Shown: positions 9,762 to 19,301 of the stretch, piece by piece | Position numbering within the stretch: position 1 is the stretch's first letter | Layout: the number at the start of each line of letters is the position of its first letter | Source: Gymnopus androsaceus JB14 | Lineage: Eukaryota; Basidiomycota; Agaricomycetes; Agaricales; Omphalotaceae | Reading direction: 5' to 3' | Length of the DNA: 25,122 nucleotides | Assembly: GCA_009733575.1 (NCBI GenBank) | Contig: ML769581.1 | Coordinates: 1-25,122 of the forward strand | Notes under the pieces: model-generated | The model's database searches: none | Seen by the model: only the letters and a program-made list of their open reading frames with translations | Told to the model about the DNA's origin: nothing | Translations under genes and position numbers: made by a program

Positions 9762-10112
9762 TTACACGTTTCGTTCGTACCAGCACCGATGCGCAAGGAT
9801 CGTTGCTGGTGTCGTTGTCATGAATACTTTGTAGGCGGTGTCGTATTGTATAGCATTTGTAGCATCCGTGGCGTAGACAAGAGTCTTACCAAGAACAATA
9901 AAGCTTAGCATATAGATCCTAAAAACAGCGCGAGTTTCACGGGAACTTTGGACCGAGAAATCGTTGAACTTCCGGATACATGGGAGGCAGCACCGGAAGT
10001 CTTGCTTTTGAACGGGTGAACGGGAGGGTTACGAGCAGGGTATAGAGTCGTTAATACCATCAAGACACTACCACCAGATTCCAAAGAAAGAGCGAATTTT
10101 GCATACCAGGTA
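9762..10112 (-). pseudogene. 3' remnant of a membrane-protein gene
   Basis: Reading leftward from a possible 3' splice site (ACACAG at 10118-10113), one frame is protein-like: TWYAKFALSLESGGSVLMVL, then TTLYPARNPPVHPF, a Ser-rich stretch, and KLALFLGSIC with stop at 9907-9905. An overlapping frame continues IYMLSFIVLGKTLVYATDAT, then NAIQYDTAYKVFMTTTPATI and LAHRCWYERNV, with stop at 9764-9762. Joined by a one-base shift near 9912 they look like the last part of a multi-pass membrane protein. No 5' exons are found upstream because the CpG-poor repeat zone begins at about 10140. I do not recognise the family. It is probably a gene truncated or split by repeat insertion. Confidence 0.5.
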
Positions 10113-10809
10113 CTGTGTTATTGATATCACCGGGTGCCGCAAAACCCCATAAGATCTGCGACTTATGTGAAACTTACAGTAAATTCATGGATTTCTACAC
10201 AAGTTTCCTGTAAATTTTTGGATTTACAGGGAGCTTACAGGGAATATTTTTTTCTAGTAAGATTCCCATAACATAGATTACCTACTGGAAACTTATGAAG
10301 TTATTTTGTCACATAAGTTTTACTCTAAGCTGCCTTCACTTACAAGAAACTTACAGGGATTTTTCCCCCCCTGTAATATCTTTGTAACATTGGATATGAC
10401 AATGGATACATATAGGAAATTTTCAGGGTGATGTTGTTACACAAAAAGTCTTCTGTAAGCTTGCCAAAAAGTTTCCTATAACTTGGACAACATACATCAG
10501 CAAAACCTGTATTTTGGATTTTAATTCCAACAGCAATACTTGAAATTCCCAGTGCTCCCAGTGCTCCCAGCACTGGCTAGTGCCATCAAAAACATGAAAT
10601 CGTATGACATATCTTTTTTATTTCCAGATAAAGTGATTTCGAGGCTTCTGGGAGCTTCTGGGAGCTCCGGCCAGCACCAACCAGTGCATCTAGGTCCTGG
10701 AGCGCTGTCCAGCACCTGCAAGGACTGGCTGCATCATACATGTTTTGCTGATGCTATAGGAAAACTTTGGGGCAAATTACAGGAAACTTACAGCTATTGA
10801 TGTTACTTG

Positions 10810-11160
10810 TAATATCATTGTAACGTGGCCAACTTACTAGAATACTTGCAGTGTGATTGTGTCACATGAAAATTTGACTGTAAGTTTACCTGTAAGTCTC
10901 CAGTACTTTAAACCACTTACAGTAATGATACAGGCAACTTACAGGAAATTTACAGAGTGAACTTGTCACATGAGAAGCTGGCTGTAATCCTACCTGTAAG
11001 TTTCAGTAATTTTTTCAATTACAATAATGATGCAGGCAACTTGCAGGAAATTTACAGTGATCTTGTTAAACAAGAAGTTGGCTGTAATTCTACCTGTAAG
11101 TTTCAAGTAATCTCTACTACTTGCACTAATGATACAAATGACTTACAGGAAATTTACAAT
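10810..11160. repeat. Tandem repeat, period about 104 bp, three-plus copies
   Basis: Units beginning near 10914 (CACTTACAGTAATGATACAG), 11018 (ATTACAATAATGATGCAGG) and 11121 (CTTGCACTAATGATACAAATG) share the order TAATGAT(A/G)CA, ACTT(A/G)CAGGAAATTTACA, CTTGT, GGCTGTAAT, CTACCTGTAAGTTT. A more diverged unit starts near 10810 and the last is partial. Confidence 0.65.
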
Positions 11161-11220
11161 AAAGTTTATAGATGGTAATATTATTGTAAGTTGGATTAAA
11201 AATGGTAATTTTACATAGTA

Positions 11221-11873
11221 CAGTCCAATACCTCATATGGAATAAGGCTGTATGGAATATCCGTCATATGGAATGGGATATTCCATTCCCCAACTTGGGA
11301 GGCGGGGATATTCCATGGATCCGTACTCTGGAATATGGAATATGATATTGGCAAAATTTTGGGGATATTCCATATCATGGTGACCAATTTAGTCATAAAT
11401 TCTGCCCTTACATTAAAACAAAACTTTTAGACTTTTAGTATTTTCATGTGTATTGGAGCTGAAGTCGCTTGATTTGCAGCATAATTGCTGTTTTGCATTT
11501 ATTCACTCAATCATGCCTAAATAAACCATCCCAAAAACTCGGATGTTTCACCAAAATGTCAAACAACCAACCAATTTAGCCACACAAACATACTGATCAA
11601 CTGCATACAACTGCTAAAGTCATTGCATCAATGTAAGGTAGACTTTACATTGAGCAACTGGCTTGAGGTCTTTGACCTGGATCATGGACTTTTTTGGTTG
11701 CAAATAGGTCATAAATAGATTCAATTACTTGTAATACACTCAGAAATGCTTGAAACACACATTTTAAGACGTAAATAACCGGTAAAAACTGACTTTATAT
11801 AGTATGGAATATCCGCCATATGGAATATGGTTTGGGCCTACCCCGACTGTATTCCATATGAGGTATTCAACTG
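11221..11873. mobile_element. TA-flanked inverted-repeat element (Tc1/mariner-like, non-autonomous)
   Basis: The left end CAGTCCAATACCTCATATGG is matched at the right end by the reverse complement of CAGTTGAATACCTCATATGG, and both continue AATA. TA flanks each end (11219-11220 and 11874-11875), the standard Tc1/mariner target duplication, and CAGT ends fit that superfamily. The 653-bp body has many ATGGAATAT and ATATTCCAT repeats and no transposase frame. It sits inside the AT-rich repeat zone. Confidence 0.75.
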
Positions 11874-11941
11874 TAGTTCAATATCAGTAAGTTAAACATA
11901 AGTTTGACAAATTTATAAGGAAACTTACAGGAGGCTTATTG

Positions 11942-12258
11942 TGTTGAACGAATTATGATATCAGTCATCATCTCAGTCATATGATGCTATCAGTTATCAC
12001 CGAGGTAGTCTTACTCAGCCTCAGTAGTATCTTAATAAGTAGCTTTATGGATGACATCATAGGTCATGCACATAGAACATACTAGAATGATACTACCATA
12101 TATGTAATGAATACAGTACTACAGTATATAAGGACCCCAGTAGTACTGCTAATGATAACAACTTCTACTAATCTTTTACCTCTCTCTATCTGCTTTACAA
12201 GCTTAACCACTTGGTGAGTGCTAGTCACTGCACCTCCTAGCTTATATGCTGCACATCA
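11942..12258 (+). repeat. 5' LTR of element A
   Basis: Starts TGTTGAAC and ends CACATCA directly before the primer binding site, giving 317 bp with the TG..CA ends usual for LTRs. TATATAAG at 12125-12132 is a likely promoter TATA box. The five bases before it are TATTG (11937-11941); the matching copy should lie beyond the window. Confidence 0.85.
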
Positions 12259-12270
12259 GGTTATGGGCCC
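12259..12270 (+). promoter_or_regulatory. Primer binding site of element A (half-tRNA iMet type)
   Basis: GGTTATGGGCCC is the reverse complement of the anticodon stem-loop part of eukaryotic initiator tRNA-Met (GGGCCCATAACC). Drosophila copia and yeast Ty5 prime from this internal half-tRNA site rather than from the tRNA 3' end. It abuts the LTR with no spacer. Confidence 0.85.
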
Positions 12271-12283
12271 TGAGTCCCTCTTG

Positions 12284-12302
12284 TCATTGTGCTTCACAAT
12301 GA
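12284..12302 (+). other. Perfect hairpin in the element A leader
   Basis: TCATTGTG and CACAATGA form an 8-bp stem around a CTT loop, 13 bases after the primer site. It may be a leader RNA structure (packaging or priming); its role is unproven. Confidence 0.5.
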
Positions 12303-12443
12303 TCAGGTTGCCTTTGGCCCTGTTTATGTACACCTTGAGGGCTGTCCCTAGCCTTTGAGTGTGGTTGGTGATCACTGTAGGATGGTCATGATGTTGGGCT
12401 GTAGCATGAATTCAAGCCCCAAAATTTACATACAATACCTTCT

Positions 12444-13013
12444 AGGGTTTGGAGATACAATTCATTAAACTGCAAATAAATCATAAATTGCATTGCATTG
12501 TACTGCAAAATGTATCACTAGAGCTTGTGCTGATACACAATCTAAACAGTACAGGTTTACAGTTTATGTACAATCCAAAAATTCCTTAAACTGCTTAGAA
12601 TCAGTTTAAATCAGTACATATTTACACACAGTGGAACCTGTACAAACCCTTCATTATATCTATATAAGAAGCTGAAAGAGTACTTTTCTTACTTGAATCT
12701 TGATCAAGATGCTTTTTTAATAGTATGTAGGCATTATTAGTACTTTCTATAACATGATTACTGTAAGGCATTACTTGTCTAGCATTGAAATAGTGTATAA
12801 ATGATCAGTTCATATCAGTTTATACTGATATAAACCAATTTGAATCTGAACTGATTTAAACTACATAAATTGTATTGTACTGCACTGGTTGTATCAGTAC
12901 AATCATTACAGATACACAGTTTAACCAATTTTCAAGAAAGCTTGTACTGGTGCAATTCATGATTTATTGGATTTGGGCCAAATAAATTGAATTGAATTGT
13001 ATCTCAAAACCCT
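12444..13013. mobile_element. Inverted-repeat element with 10-bp target duplication (MULE-like MITE)
   Basis: AATACCTTCT occurs at 12434-12443 and again at 13014-13023. Between them the ends are inverted repeats: AGGGTTTGGAGATACAATTC on the left against the reverse complement of AGGGTTTTGAGATACAATTC on the right, with further matches (ATAAATCATNAATTGCA) inside. Duplications of 9-11 bp are characteristic of Mutator-like elements. No transposase is present in the 570 bp. It lies in the untranslated leader of element A, which would be about 640 bp without it. Confidence 0.8.
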
Positions 13014-13782
13014 AATACCTTCTTTCTTTCATGAACCTAGGTACCAGGCCAAGCCTTACAATGCTCCTGCCAGTATGCTGAAGACGGGTTTAAAGGCTTC
13101 ACAGCTCCCTTATTAATGTGAACTGTGTGGCACCTTCATTACTATACAAATTTTTATCATAATACATCTTTTTTTTAATAGATCTACATACAAATCCCCC
13201 CTGATGGCTTAAGTCCCTTATATGATCAAATGATTGATGTGCACTTGATTGTTGCTGCTCATCATGAGATCTTTCAACCTGCCATACAGGATATTTTAGA
13301 TAGATCTTAGATACATCAGATGCTCAGATGGAATGGCTGAGATCTAATGAGGGAACAGCAATCATTGGTTACTATGTGTACAGGTGACATGCAACATGAG
13401 CATGATTTGGGTTCATAGCTGTTTGATAATAGCAGCTACTGATCAGTTGTCTTTCACAGATCAACCCAATTTTTTGAAATGTCTTTCATATCTTCCACTC
13501 TTAACAACACATCTGGTGTCAACAATGTTCCCATGCATGATGGTAGTAACCAGAATTTTTGAGTTGCTGGTATGAAAGCTTATCTCTGGTTTGCCAAACT
13601 TCGGCCCTATGTTGATGGGACAAAAACTGAACCTGTGGCTCCAGCAGATGAATCCAATGACCCAAACTACCAAACCAAATTTGATGCCTGGAATGAAGCA
13701 GATGAGCAAGCCATTGGCACCTTCTTGATGAAATTCCCTATCAATACCATCACCTAGCAACTAAACACTATGGATAGTAAAG

Positions 13783-13925
13783 GCAATTAAGATAATTGCA
13801 AAAAGCAATAGTACTTGGAAAAGATAATTATGTTTATTGTTTTGGTATGCACAATAATTTTAATTGCTTCAATGGTCAATTATGTTAATTGTCTTGTATT
13901 TTAGACAATTATCTTAATTTTGGCC
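13783..13925. repeat. Short inverted repeat, possible MITE
   Basis: AATTAAGATAATTG near 13785-13798 is repeated inverted as CAATTATCTTAATT near 13906-13919. It lies at the left edge of the sequence that interrupts gag. No clear duplication was seen, so the limits are approximate. Confidence 0.35.
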
Positions 13926-13929
13926 TGGT

Positions 13930-14637
13930 AGGTATCAGTTATCTTTATTGCTTTGTTTTAGAATGAATGTAATATGGTCATAAAATAAAGTCTGAGTTCA
14001 CTTTTGATTAAGAAGAGTCTTGAGAGCCAGGATAACTGCCAGCTGAAGCTACGTGAGTTTGCAAACAGCTAGCGTAAGTGTAAGATAAGAAAAGAGTAGT
14101 GAAAATGACAGAACTTAACTGTACATTTATTGTACCTACTCAAATGGAGAATCTCTGTTGCAGAAGGTGTTTGTGGTCATTTGGAAATGACTTACATATC
14201 TGTAGGCTTGAACACACTTCTATCCTTTTTGCTTGTTGTGCTCATCCAAGCTGCAACTCACTTTCCTTTCACTTTTGTCTCCTTCTTGTCTCTGGCTTTT
14301 AGGAATTTTAGGCCCCACCCTCCTTCCCTATTAATAAAGCTTACACTTGGTATGTTTGGGTCTCATCTGAATCATTTCCTTACTAGACCCAGCTTACCTT
14401 GTGCACTGGAATTGGTTCCATGGCCTCCTCCACCCCTCAGAGTGATTATGCCTCAGCTAGTGATGCTGACAATGCCACAAAGTGGCACCAATTCCATAGA
14501 CAAAACACTTATTCAATGAATGAGAATTAACTTCCTCAAATCATACATTCATGCAAAGTTGATATCTATTCATGAATCTACTTTATTGACACTTGCTTCA
14601 TGTTAGACAAGAAGTGTTAATTTAGTATCTCACCTTA
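13930..14637. other. Unidentified sequence interrupting gag
   Basis: Low-CpG sequence of unknown origin between two small inverted-repeat elements. A short frame at about 14419-14520 reads MASSTPQSDYASASDADNAT and resembles the N-terminus of another copia Gag, but it stops after about 36 residues. Nothing else is recognisable. Confidence 0.35.
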
Positions 14638-14868
14638 CAGTGACAGTGAAATCAAATCCACACCCCCAATTGGGAAGCCACATACATCACCAGTGCTAAA
14701 CTTTTTTTTTGGCAATACTATACTCTATGCTACTCCTGGTATTAATACAGGCTGTGTATACTCAAAAATGGATAATTTTTGCTGAGAGGTAGACTTTTTC
14801 ACGCAATAATTGCCGGTGATGTAAGTGGCTTCCAAATTGGGGGTGTGGATTTCATTTTGTTGTCACTG
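14638..14868. mobile_element. TA-flanked MITE (pogo/Tc1-mariner-like), 231 bp
   Basis: The left end CAGTGACAGTGAAATCAAAT and the right end (reverse complement CAGTGACAACAAAATGAAAT) are inverted repeats that continue for about 60 bp through CCACACCCCCAATT(G/T)GGAAGC and ACATCACC. TA flanks both sides (14636-14637 and 14869-14870). There is no coding capacity. Confidence 0.8.
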
Positions 14869-15793
14869 TAAGACTTAGCTTTCTGTTCAAATACAAAACT
14901 TACCTTATTGATCCTCCCGAGTGCTGTCCCAACCATTCTGCCTCCCAAATAATATTTCTGACATTTTTTACAATTTTTCTGGTATTTATCGGAGCTAATT
15001 GTACATTTTCTTTTCTTTTCTTTTTTTTTTTTCCATTTTGGGCCAGGGGAAGCTTGGGACAAATGGGTTGAGGGCGGTTTCTGCCATCCACTTCCATGTC
15101 GAGGAAGGGAAAAATCCAGTTCCAGCCCTTGGGAACCTGACTTCAATCATTCAGCACTTGACTGAATTGAACATCACACTTGATGGAAATTTGCAGGTTC
15201 TACTTTACCTTGCAGCTCTTCCTAGTTCTTGGGAAGGGTTCAAGATGTCAGTTCTCACCTCTTGTACTGGCACTAACTAGAATGTTTCCAACATTTTGAC
15301 TTTGATCAAAAATGAATGGAATCATTGCAGCACCAGGCAGCAATCCTCCCTTCAATCTTGGATCAGTGGCGTTAAATGCCATTACTTCAATCCCAATTGG
15401 AAGAAACAGAAGAAGCAGTGCAGTGCAGTGAAGGCCAGCAGCAGCAGGACCAGCAATCTGGTTCATCTTCTCAACCCAATAATGGAAAGAAGCATGGATC
15501 CTGAGGAGGTAAGAAGTACAAAGGGAAGAAGAAAGCTTTTGAGTCAGTTGAAGTTGCTCAAGCTTCTGTTGCCCCTAATGACTTTGAGATGGAAGCTGAA
15601 CCCTTTGAAACCATGGAAGCTTTGGAATTTGATTACAAGGACCCCTTCATGCAGTGGCAAATTAATTATTCTTTATTAAAAACTCCTAACTCATTAAAAT
15701 TGCAACAGAATAATTTGATAGCGTGGATCACACAAGGCCAAAATAGCCATTCAGACTTATTTTTACCACTGCTTGTATTTTTTAATAAATATA

Positions 15794-15942
15794 CTGTACT
15801 CTTCCGACCAACTGTTCACAGATTTCGGAAAAATACAAAATGAAAAATACCAAAAAAATCGGAAAATTTGAGAAAAAATTAAATCCGATGTCCAATTTTT
15901 TGGACCTGACGCGTGACTGAACAGTTGGTCGGAAGAGTACAG
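15794..15942. mobile_element. TA-flanked MITE, 149 bp, 25-bp perfect terminal repeats
   Basis: CTGTACTCTTCCGACCAACT plus GTTCA at the left is repeated exactly, inverted, at the right end. TA is duplicated at 15792-15793 and 15943-15944. It keeps about seven CpGs in 149 bp while the surrounding element A has almost none, so it entered late. It lies between gag and the protease coding part. Confidence 0.85.
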
Positions 15943-15959
15943 TACTCTGTTTGCCAATG

Positions 15960-17975
15960 TCAAAGACTCAAAGATGAGATTGCCACTTTAAGTGCAAAGT
16001 ATAAAGAAGAAATCTGGATACTAGATTCAGGTGCATCAATACCTACCATGCCATATAAGTCAGATTTCACAAAATTGAAACAATTAGAAAAACAAATAGA
16101 AATCCAGACTGCTGATAAGCAGTCAAAGACTTATATTACACATGCTGGAGTTGTTCTCATCAAACATACCAATGAAAATAATGTCACCCAAATTACTAAA
16201 TTGGAACCAGTATTTTACCAACCACATTCACCATATTGTCTTCTCTCACAAGGCAGCATCTTGCACTGTGGCTATTATGCCTATGCTGATGAGAAGAAAA
16301 CATCACTTAGGTTTAAGAGCAATCATAAGGTCTTCATGATGTGTTACCCCATGAACTTGTCAGATGCTCTACATTGGTTAAAAATCGAAGTAGTAAAGAG
16401 CAAGATTGACCTTTTTAAGGATTTTATTCCCAAAAATATCAGAATTCCTAAAAATCTGATTGCTCAAAAAACTATTGACTATGATATATGGCATCATCAC
16501 CTTGGACATCCTTCTAAGGATGTGTTATGACATGCATCTGAGGCAACAGGTGGTTTTCCTAAAGTGAATATCCCAAATGAGGACAAAGAAATATGTCCTG
16601 GTTGTGCTAAGGGTAAAATGACCCAGTGCACTTATCCCAATAGTGAAAAACATGCAGAAAAATTCTTTGATTTAGTCCATATGGATATTATAGAGTTTCC
16701 CACTATTTTGTATCACAAGCACAAATATGTACTGAATATCCTTGATGATCATTCATCATATGGTGCAGGATACCTCCTAGCTACCAAATCTGACATATTT
16801 GAAGCATTTAAGGAACTCTGCAATCTTGTGTACCTCCAAGATGCTATCAAAATAAAACAAATAAGAGTTGATAACAAATTTGTCACTCAGAATTTCAGTC
16901 AATTTTGCTGTGATAAAGGGATCATATTGGGACCATCAGCTCCATATGAACACCAGCAGAATGGGAGAATTGAAAGATTCAACCAGACAATCCATAAGAA
17001 ATTGGAAGCCATGAGGCACATGACCTGCTTACCACCTTTCTGGTGGGAATTTAGTGTTCAAACTGCATATGTTATCTATAACAGGACACCTATGTGCTGC
17101 CAATGGGATAAAAATAGAAATTGGAAAACACCTTACAAATAAGATATGGGAAGAAGCCCAATGTGTCCAAATTTTGGACTTTCAGATGTGCTGCATATGT
17201 GTATTGTCCAAAGGAGACTCACCCAAACAAGCAAGCTCCAAGATCAGAAGTAATGATTTTTATTGGATATACACAGGGAATGAATGCTTATCACTTCATG
17301 TGCACACATAATAATTCAATTGCAACTTCTTCCAGTGCCATGTTTGGTGAGCCATCATGAGTGCTGGTTTCCACGCTGCTCAACATCAAAACCTACAGTT
17401 GATGTTAACAATAATGATTTTGAAGAGGATTCCAAACCATCCAGGTCTGCTCCTGATGATAATGTTGGTGATGATGACCCTGAGTTTCCTCCTCCACCTA
17501 ACCATCCTGCTCCAATAGAACTACAAAATGATGGAGAAAATAGAGAAGGAGATGAGGAAGTAAGAGGCAGAGGAGAAGTGCCTGATCAACATGGTGTGGA
17601 TCAAGGGGGAGCCAGTGCTATGCAACCACCTCTGAATCCATTCAATCCTGGAATGGAACCTGAACCAGCACCAACAGTAAGATGCTCTGAAAGAGCATGA
17701 GTACCTACTCAGAGACCTGGAAATATTTATGGTGATACACCTCCTATGGAGATTGATTGAAATGCTGGTCAATCTTGTAATATTGGTTCTGATATCAGAT
17801 GGAATAATCAGATTTATAGTGATCAATCTGAAGCCAGACCTTCCTGGCAAAGGCAACCTGCTTGGCAACAGCCTAGAGCAAATAATCCCATTCCTGACCC
17901 ACCTGTGAACAATTATTCGGGAGAAATTATGAGTGGATGTGGAAGCATGGATTATATTTCCCAGTTGGCTCATGA
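15960..17975 (+). pseudogene. pol of element A, protease and integrase part
   Basis: The aspartic protease motif ILDSGAS is near 16016-16036. The pre-integrase zinc region follows (WHHHLGHPSKDVL, stop TGA at 16528-16530, then EICPGCAKGKM). The integrase core is DLVHMDI, IRVDNKF and YEHQQNGRIERFNQTIHKK, and RTPM ends the core near 17095. Near 17130 a one-base shift moves the frame to KPNVSKFWTFRCAAYVYCPK and FIGYTQGMNAYHF. A Pro/Glu/Asp-rich linker follows with TGA stops at 17698-17700 and 17758-17760, up to the insertion at 17976. It would process the polyprotein and integrate cDNA. It is inactive because of stops and insertions. Confidence 0.85.
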
Positions 17976-19298
17976 CACTGGGGGCAAGGCCCAAGGCAAT
18001 CAAAATTTGATGCCCTTACATGGATTCTCCAGGGACTCTCCAGGGATTTTGCGAAACATGTGTCACAAGTGTCACAGAACTATAAATGTTAACATAATTG
18101 ATTTGGTGAATCATCACTATGTGCAGCAGCAGACATCACAATGGCAGGCCTAGGGTCACCTTTGTGACCATTGCCTTGGAAAATTGCACTTTTACTTGTG
18201 TTAATTTGTCAAGAATACATTCAAAAAAGTGTCACAAAATCACCATCCAACTATCCGAGATGGCTGTGGTTTCAAATAGAAACAGATGCTCACCAGGGCA
18301 AGAGCTGGCCCAAGAGCTGAGCTTCATTCATAATTTGATCTGCTCAACTCTTGCCCCCCTTTTCCCTCATGGTGATATGCACCTGTTCTTACTGCAGACA
18401 AAAGTCTGTCTCAATCAATGGGGTCCTGCAGCCAGGCTGTGAGGTTAGTAGGTCAACTCAATCAAACCACCAGCAGAAATCTTGGAAACAAAGTACATCA
18501 GAGTCATCAGCACCCAAGGAGAGGGATACAGTAGAGAAGGTTGAAGTAAAATCAAGATCTAAAGCAAAGAAGGTTACAAGTACAGTAGTATATTTTGGAG
18601 ATAGATGCAAGGAAAGGCATGGTCCAAGATCTGAGCACTGGTGAATCCAGAGAATTACCCAATGCAGCACTAGCATGGGCACTCCGGGACATCCATGGTG
18701 AGACAGGCTGAGCTTGCAGCTGGCCTGCATCACTGCTGCTAAGTACATGTATTTCTGTATTTTGGACTATTTATGGCCGACTCCCAGTTTCTTGGCAGAT
18801 TGGTGATCTTTGGTTGCTACAATTCATTACGGTACAGTATACTAGGTACTTTTCAAATTTATGGCAATATATAATATACTTGAGTAATGATACATACTTA
18901 CATATGATAGACCAGTGTCTCCCAATGTTACAGCTACCACACATTTGTTACTTCAAATTTTTGTGCCTGGGCCAAGCCCCAGCCAAACCCTTTAAAACTG
19001 GATACTTGTATCCACTTGTTTTGTCCCATCCCTTATCTCCTCATACCTCTCATTAGAGTGCGCCTAGCTTACTACTAGTATAGGTACATGGCACACACTA
19101 AAAAGCTATGATGTCATATTCTCAAAAGTTCAATTGTGCACAGAAATATTGCATCATTGGCTGCATTGATCACATGTTTGCTAAGATTAACTATATATGG
19201 AACTGTCACTTGCACAATCCCTATAGAGTCCCTGTAGAGTCCCTGGGTAAGCCATGTAAGGGGATCAAATTTGATCACCTTGGAACTTGCCCCCAGTG
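17976..19298. mobile_element. CACT(G)-ended DNA transposon, non-autonomous, 3-bp duplication
   Basis: The left end CACTGGGGGCAAGGCCCAAG and the right end (reverse complement CACTGGGGGCAAGTTCCAAG) start inverted repeats of about 85 bp that include AAATTTGAT.CCCTTACATGG and CCAGGGACTCT. TGA is duplicated at 17973-17975 and 19299-19301. CACT ends and 3-bp duplications are hallmarks of the CACTA/EnSpm superfamily. Deleting the element and one TGA rejoins pol as QLAHEGG, which supports the ends. The 1323-bp body has no recognisable transposase; frames such as 18351-18644 look incidental. Confidence 0.85.
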
Positions 19299-19301
19299 TG
19301 A

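Larger units (their letters stand above)
10140..11941. repeat. AT-rich repeat zone with CTGTAAGTT/AACTTACAG motifs
   Basis: Short motifs TTACAGG and CTGTAAGTT recur on both strands throughout, often as AACTTACAGGAAATTTACAG-like pairs. CpG is rare. No coding frame is credible; frames at 10340-10800 are low-complexity (CCCAGTGCTCCCAGTGCTCC near 10553-10572). The zone continues on both sides of the TA-flanked element at 11221-11873 and is cut by copia element A at 11942, with GGAAACTTACAGGAGGCTTA just before that LTR. It is probably one old repeat whose right part lies beyond the window. The superfamily is unknown. Confidence 0.55.
13479..15780 (+). pseudogene. gag of element A, interrupted
   Basis: The frame starts MSFISSTLNNTSGVNNV at 13479, has a TGA at 13560-13562 (after GSNQNF), and continues MKAYLWFAKLRPYVDGTKTE to INTIT with a TAG at 13755-13757, then QLNTMDSKGN to about 13788. 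Foreign sequence fills about 13788-15045. Gag then resumes (GEAWDKWVEG, next frame HFHVEEGKNPVPALGNLTSI) and goes through HLTELNITLDGNLQVLLYLA and ALPSSWEGFKM, a Gln/Lys-rich part and VEVAQASVAPNDFEMEAEPF. The retrotrans_gag/UBN2-like pattern is recognisable; no zinc knuckle is intact. It would form the capsid of the retrotransposon particle but cannot now be translated. Confidence 0.75.

Noticed and set aside
10521..10800. Overlapping frames on both strands around 10.5-10.8 kb
   Set aside because: Low-complexity CCCAGTGCT repeats in a non-coding repeat zone.
10160..11160. CRISPR-like or centromeric array
   Set aside because: Units vary, have no constant repeat/spacer plan and the genome is fungal; ordinary tandem repeat suffices.
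13461..13760. 99-codon minus-strand frame
   Set aside because: Antisense of the copia gag, which has clear family resemblance on the plus strand.
14799..15146. 115-codon minus-strand frame with Lys-rich centre
   Set aside because: Spans a MITE end, a pyrimidine run and gag sequence; the Lys run is the complement of the T-rich tract.
18351..18644. 97-codon frame inside the 1.3-kb CACT element as a possible captured gene
   Set aside because: No motif recognised, begins and ends arbitrarily, and the element is CpG-depleted and decayed.
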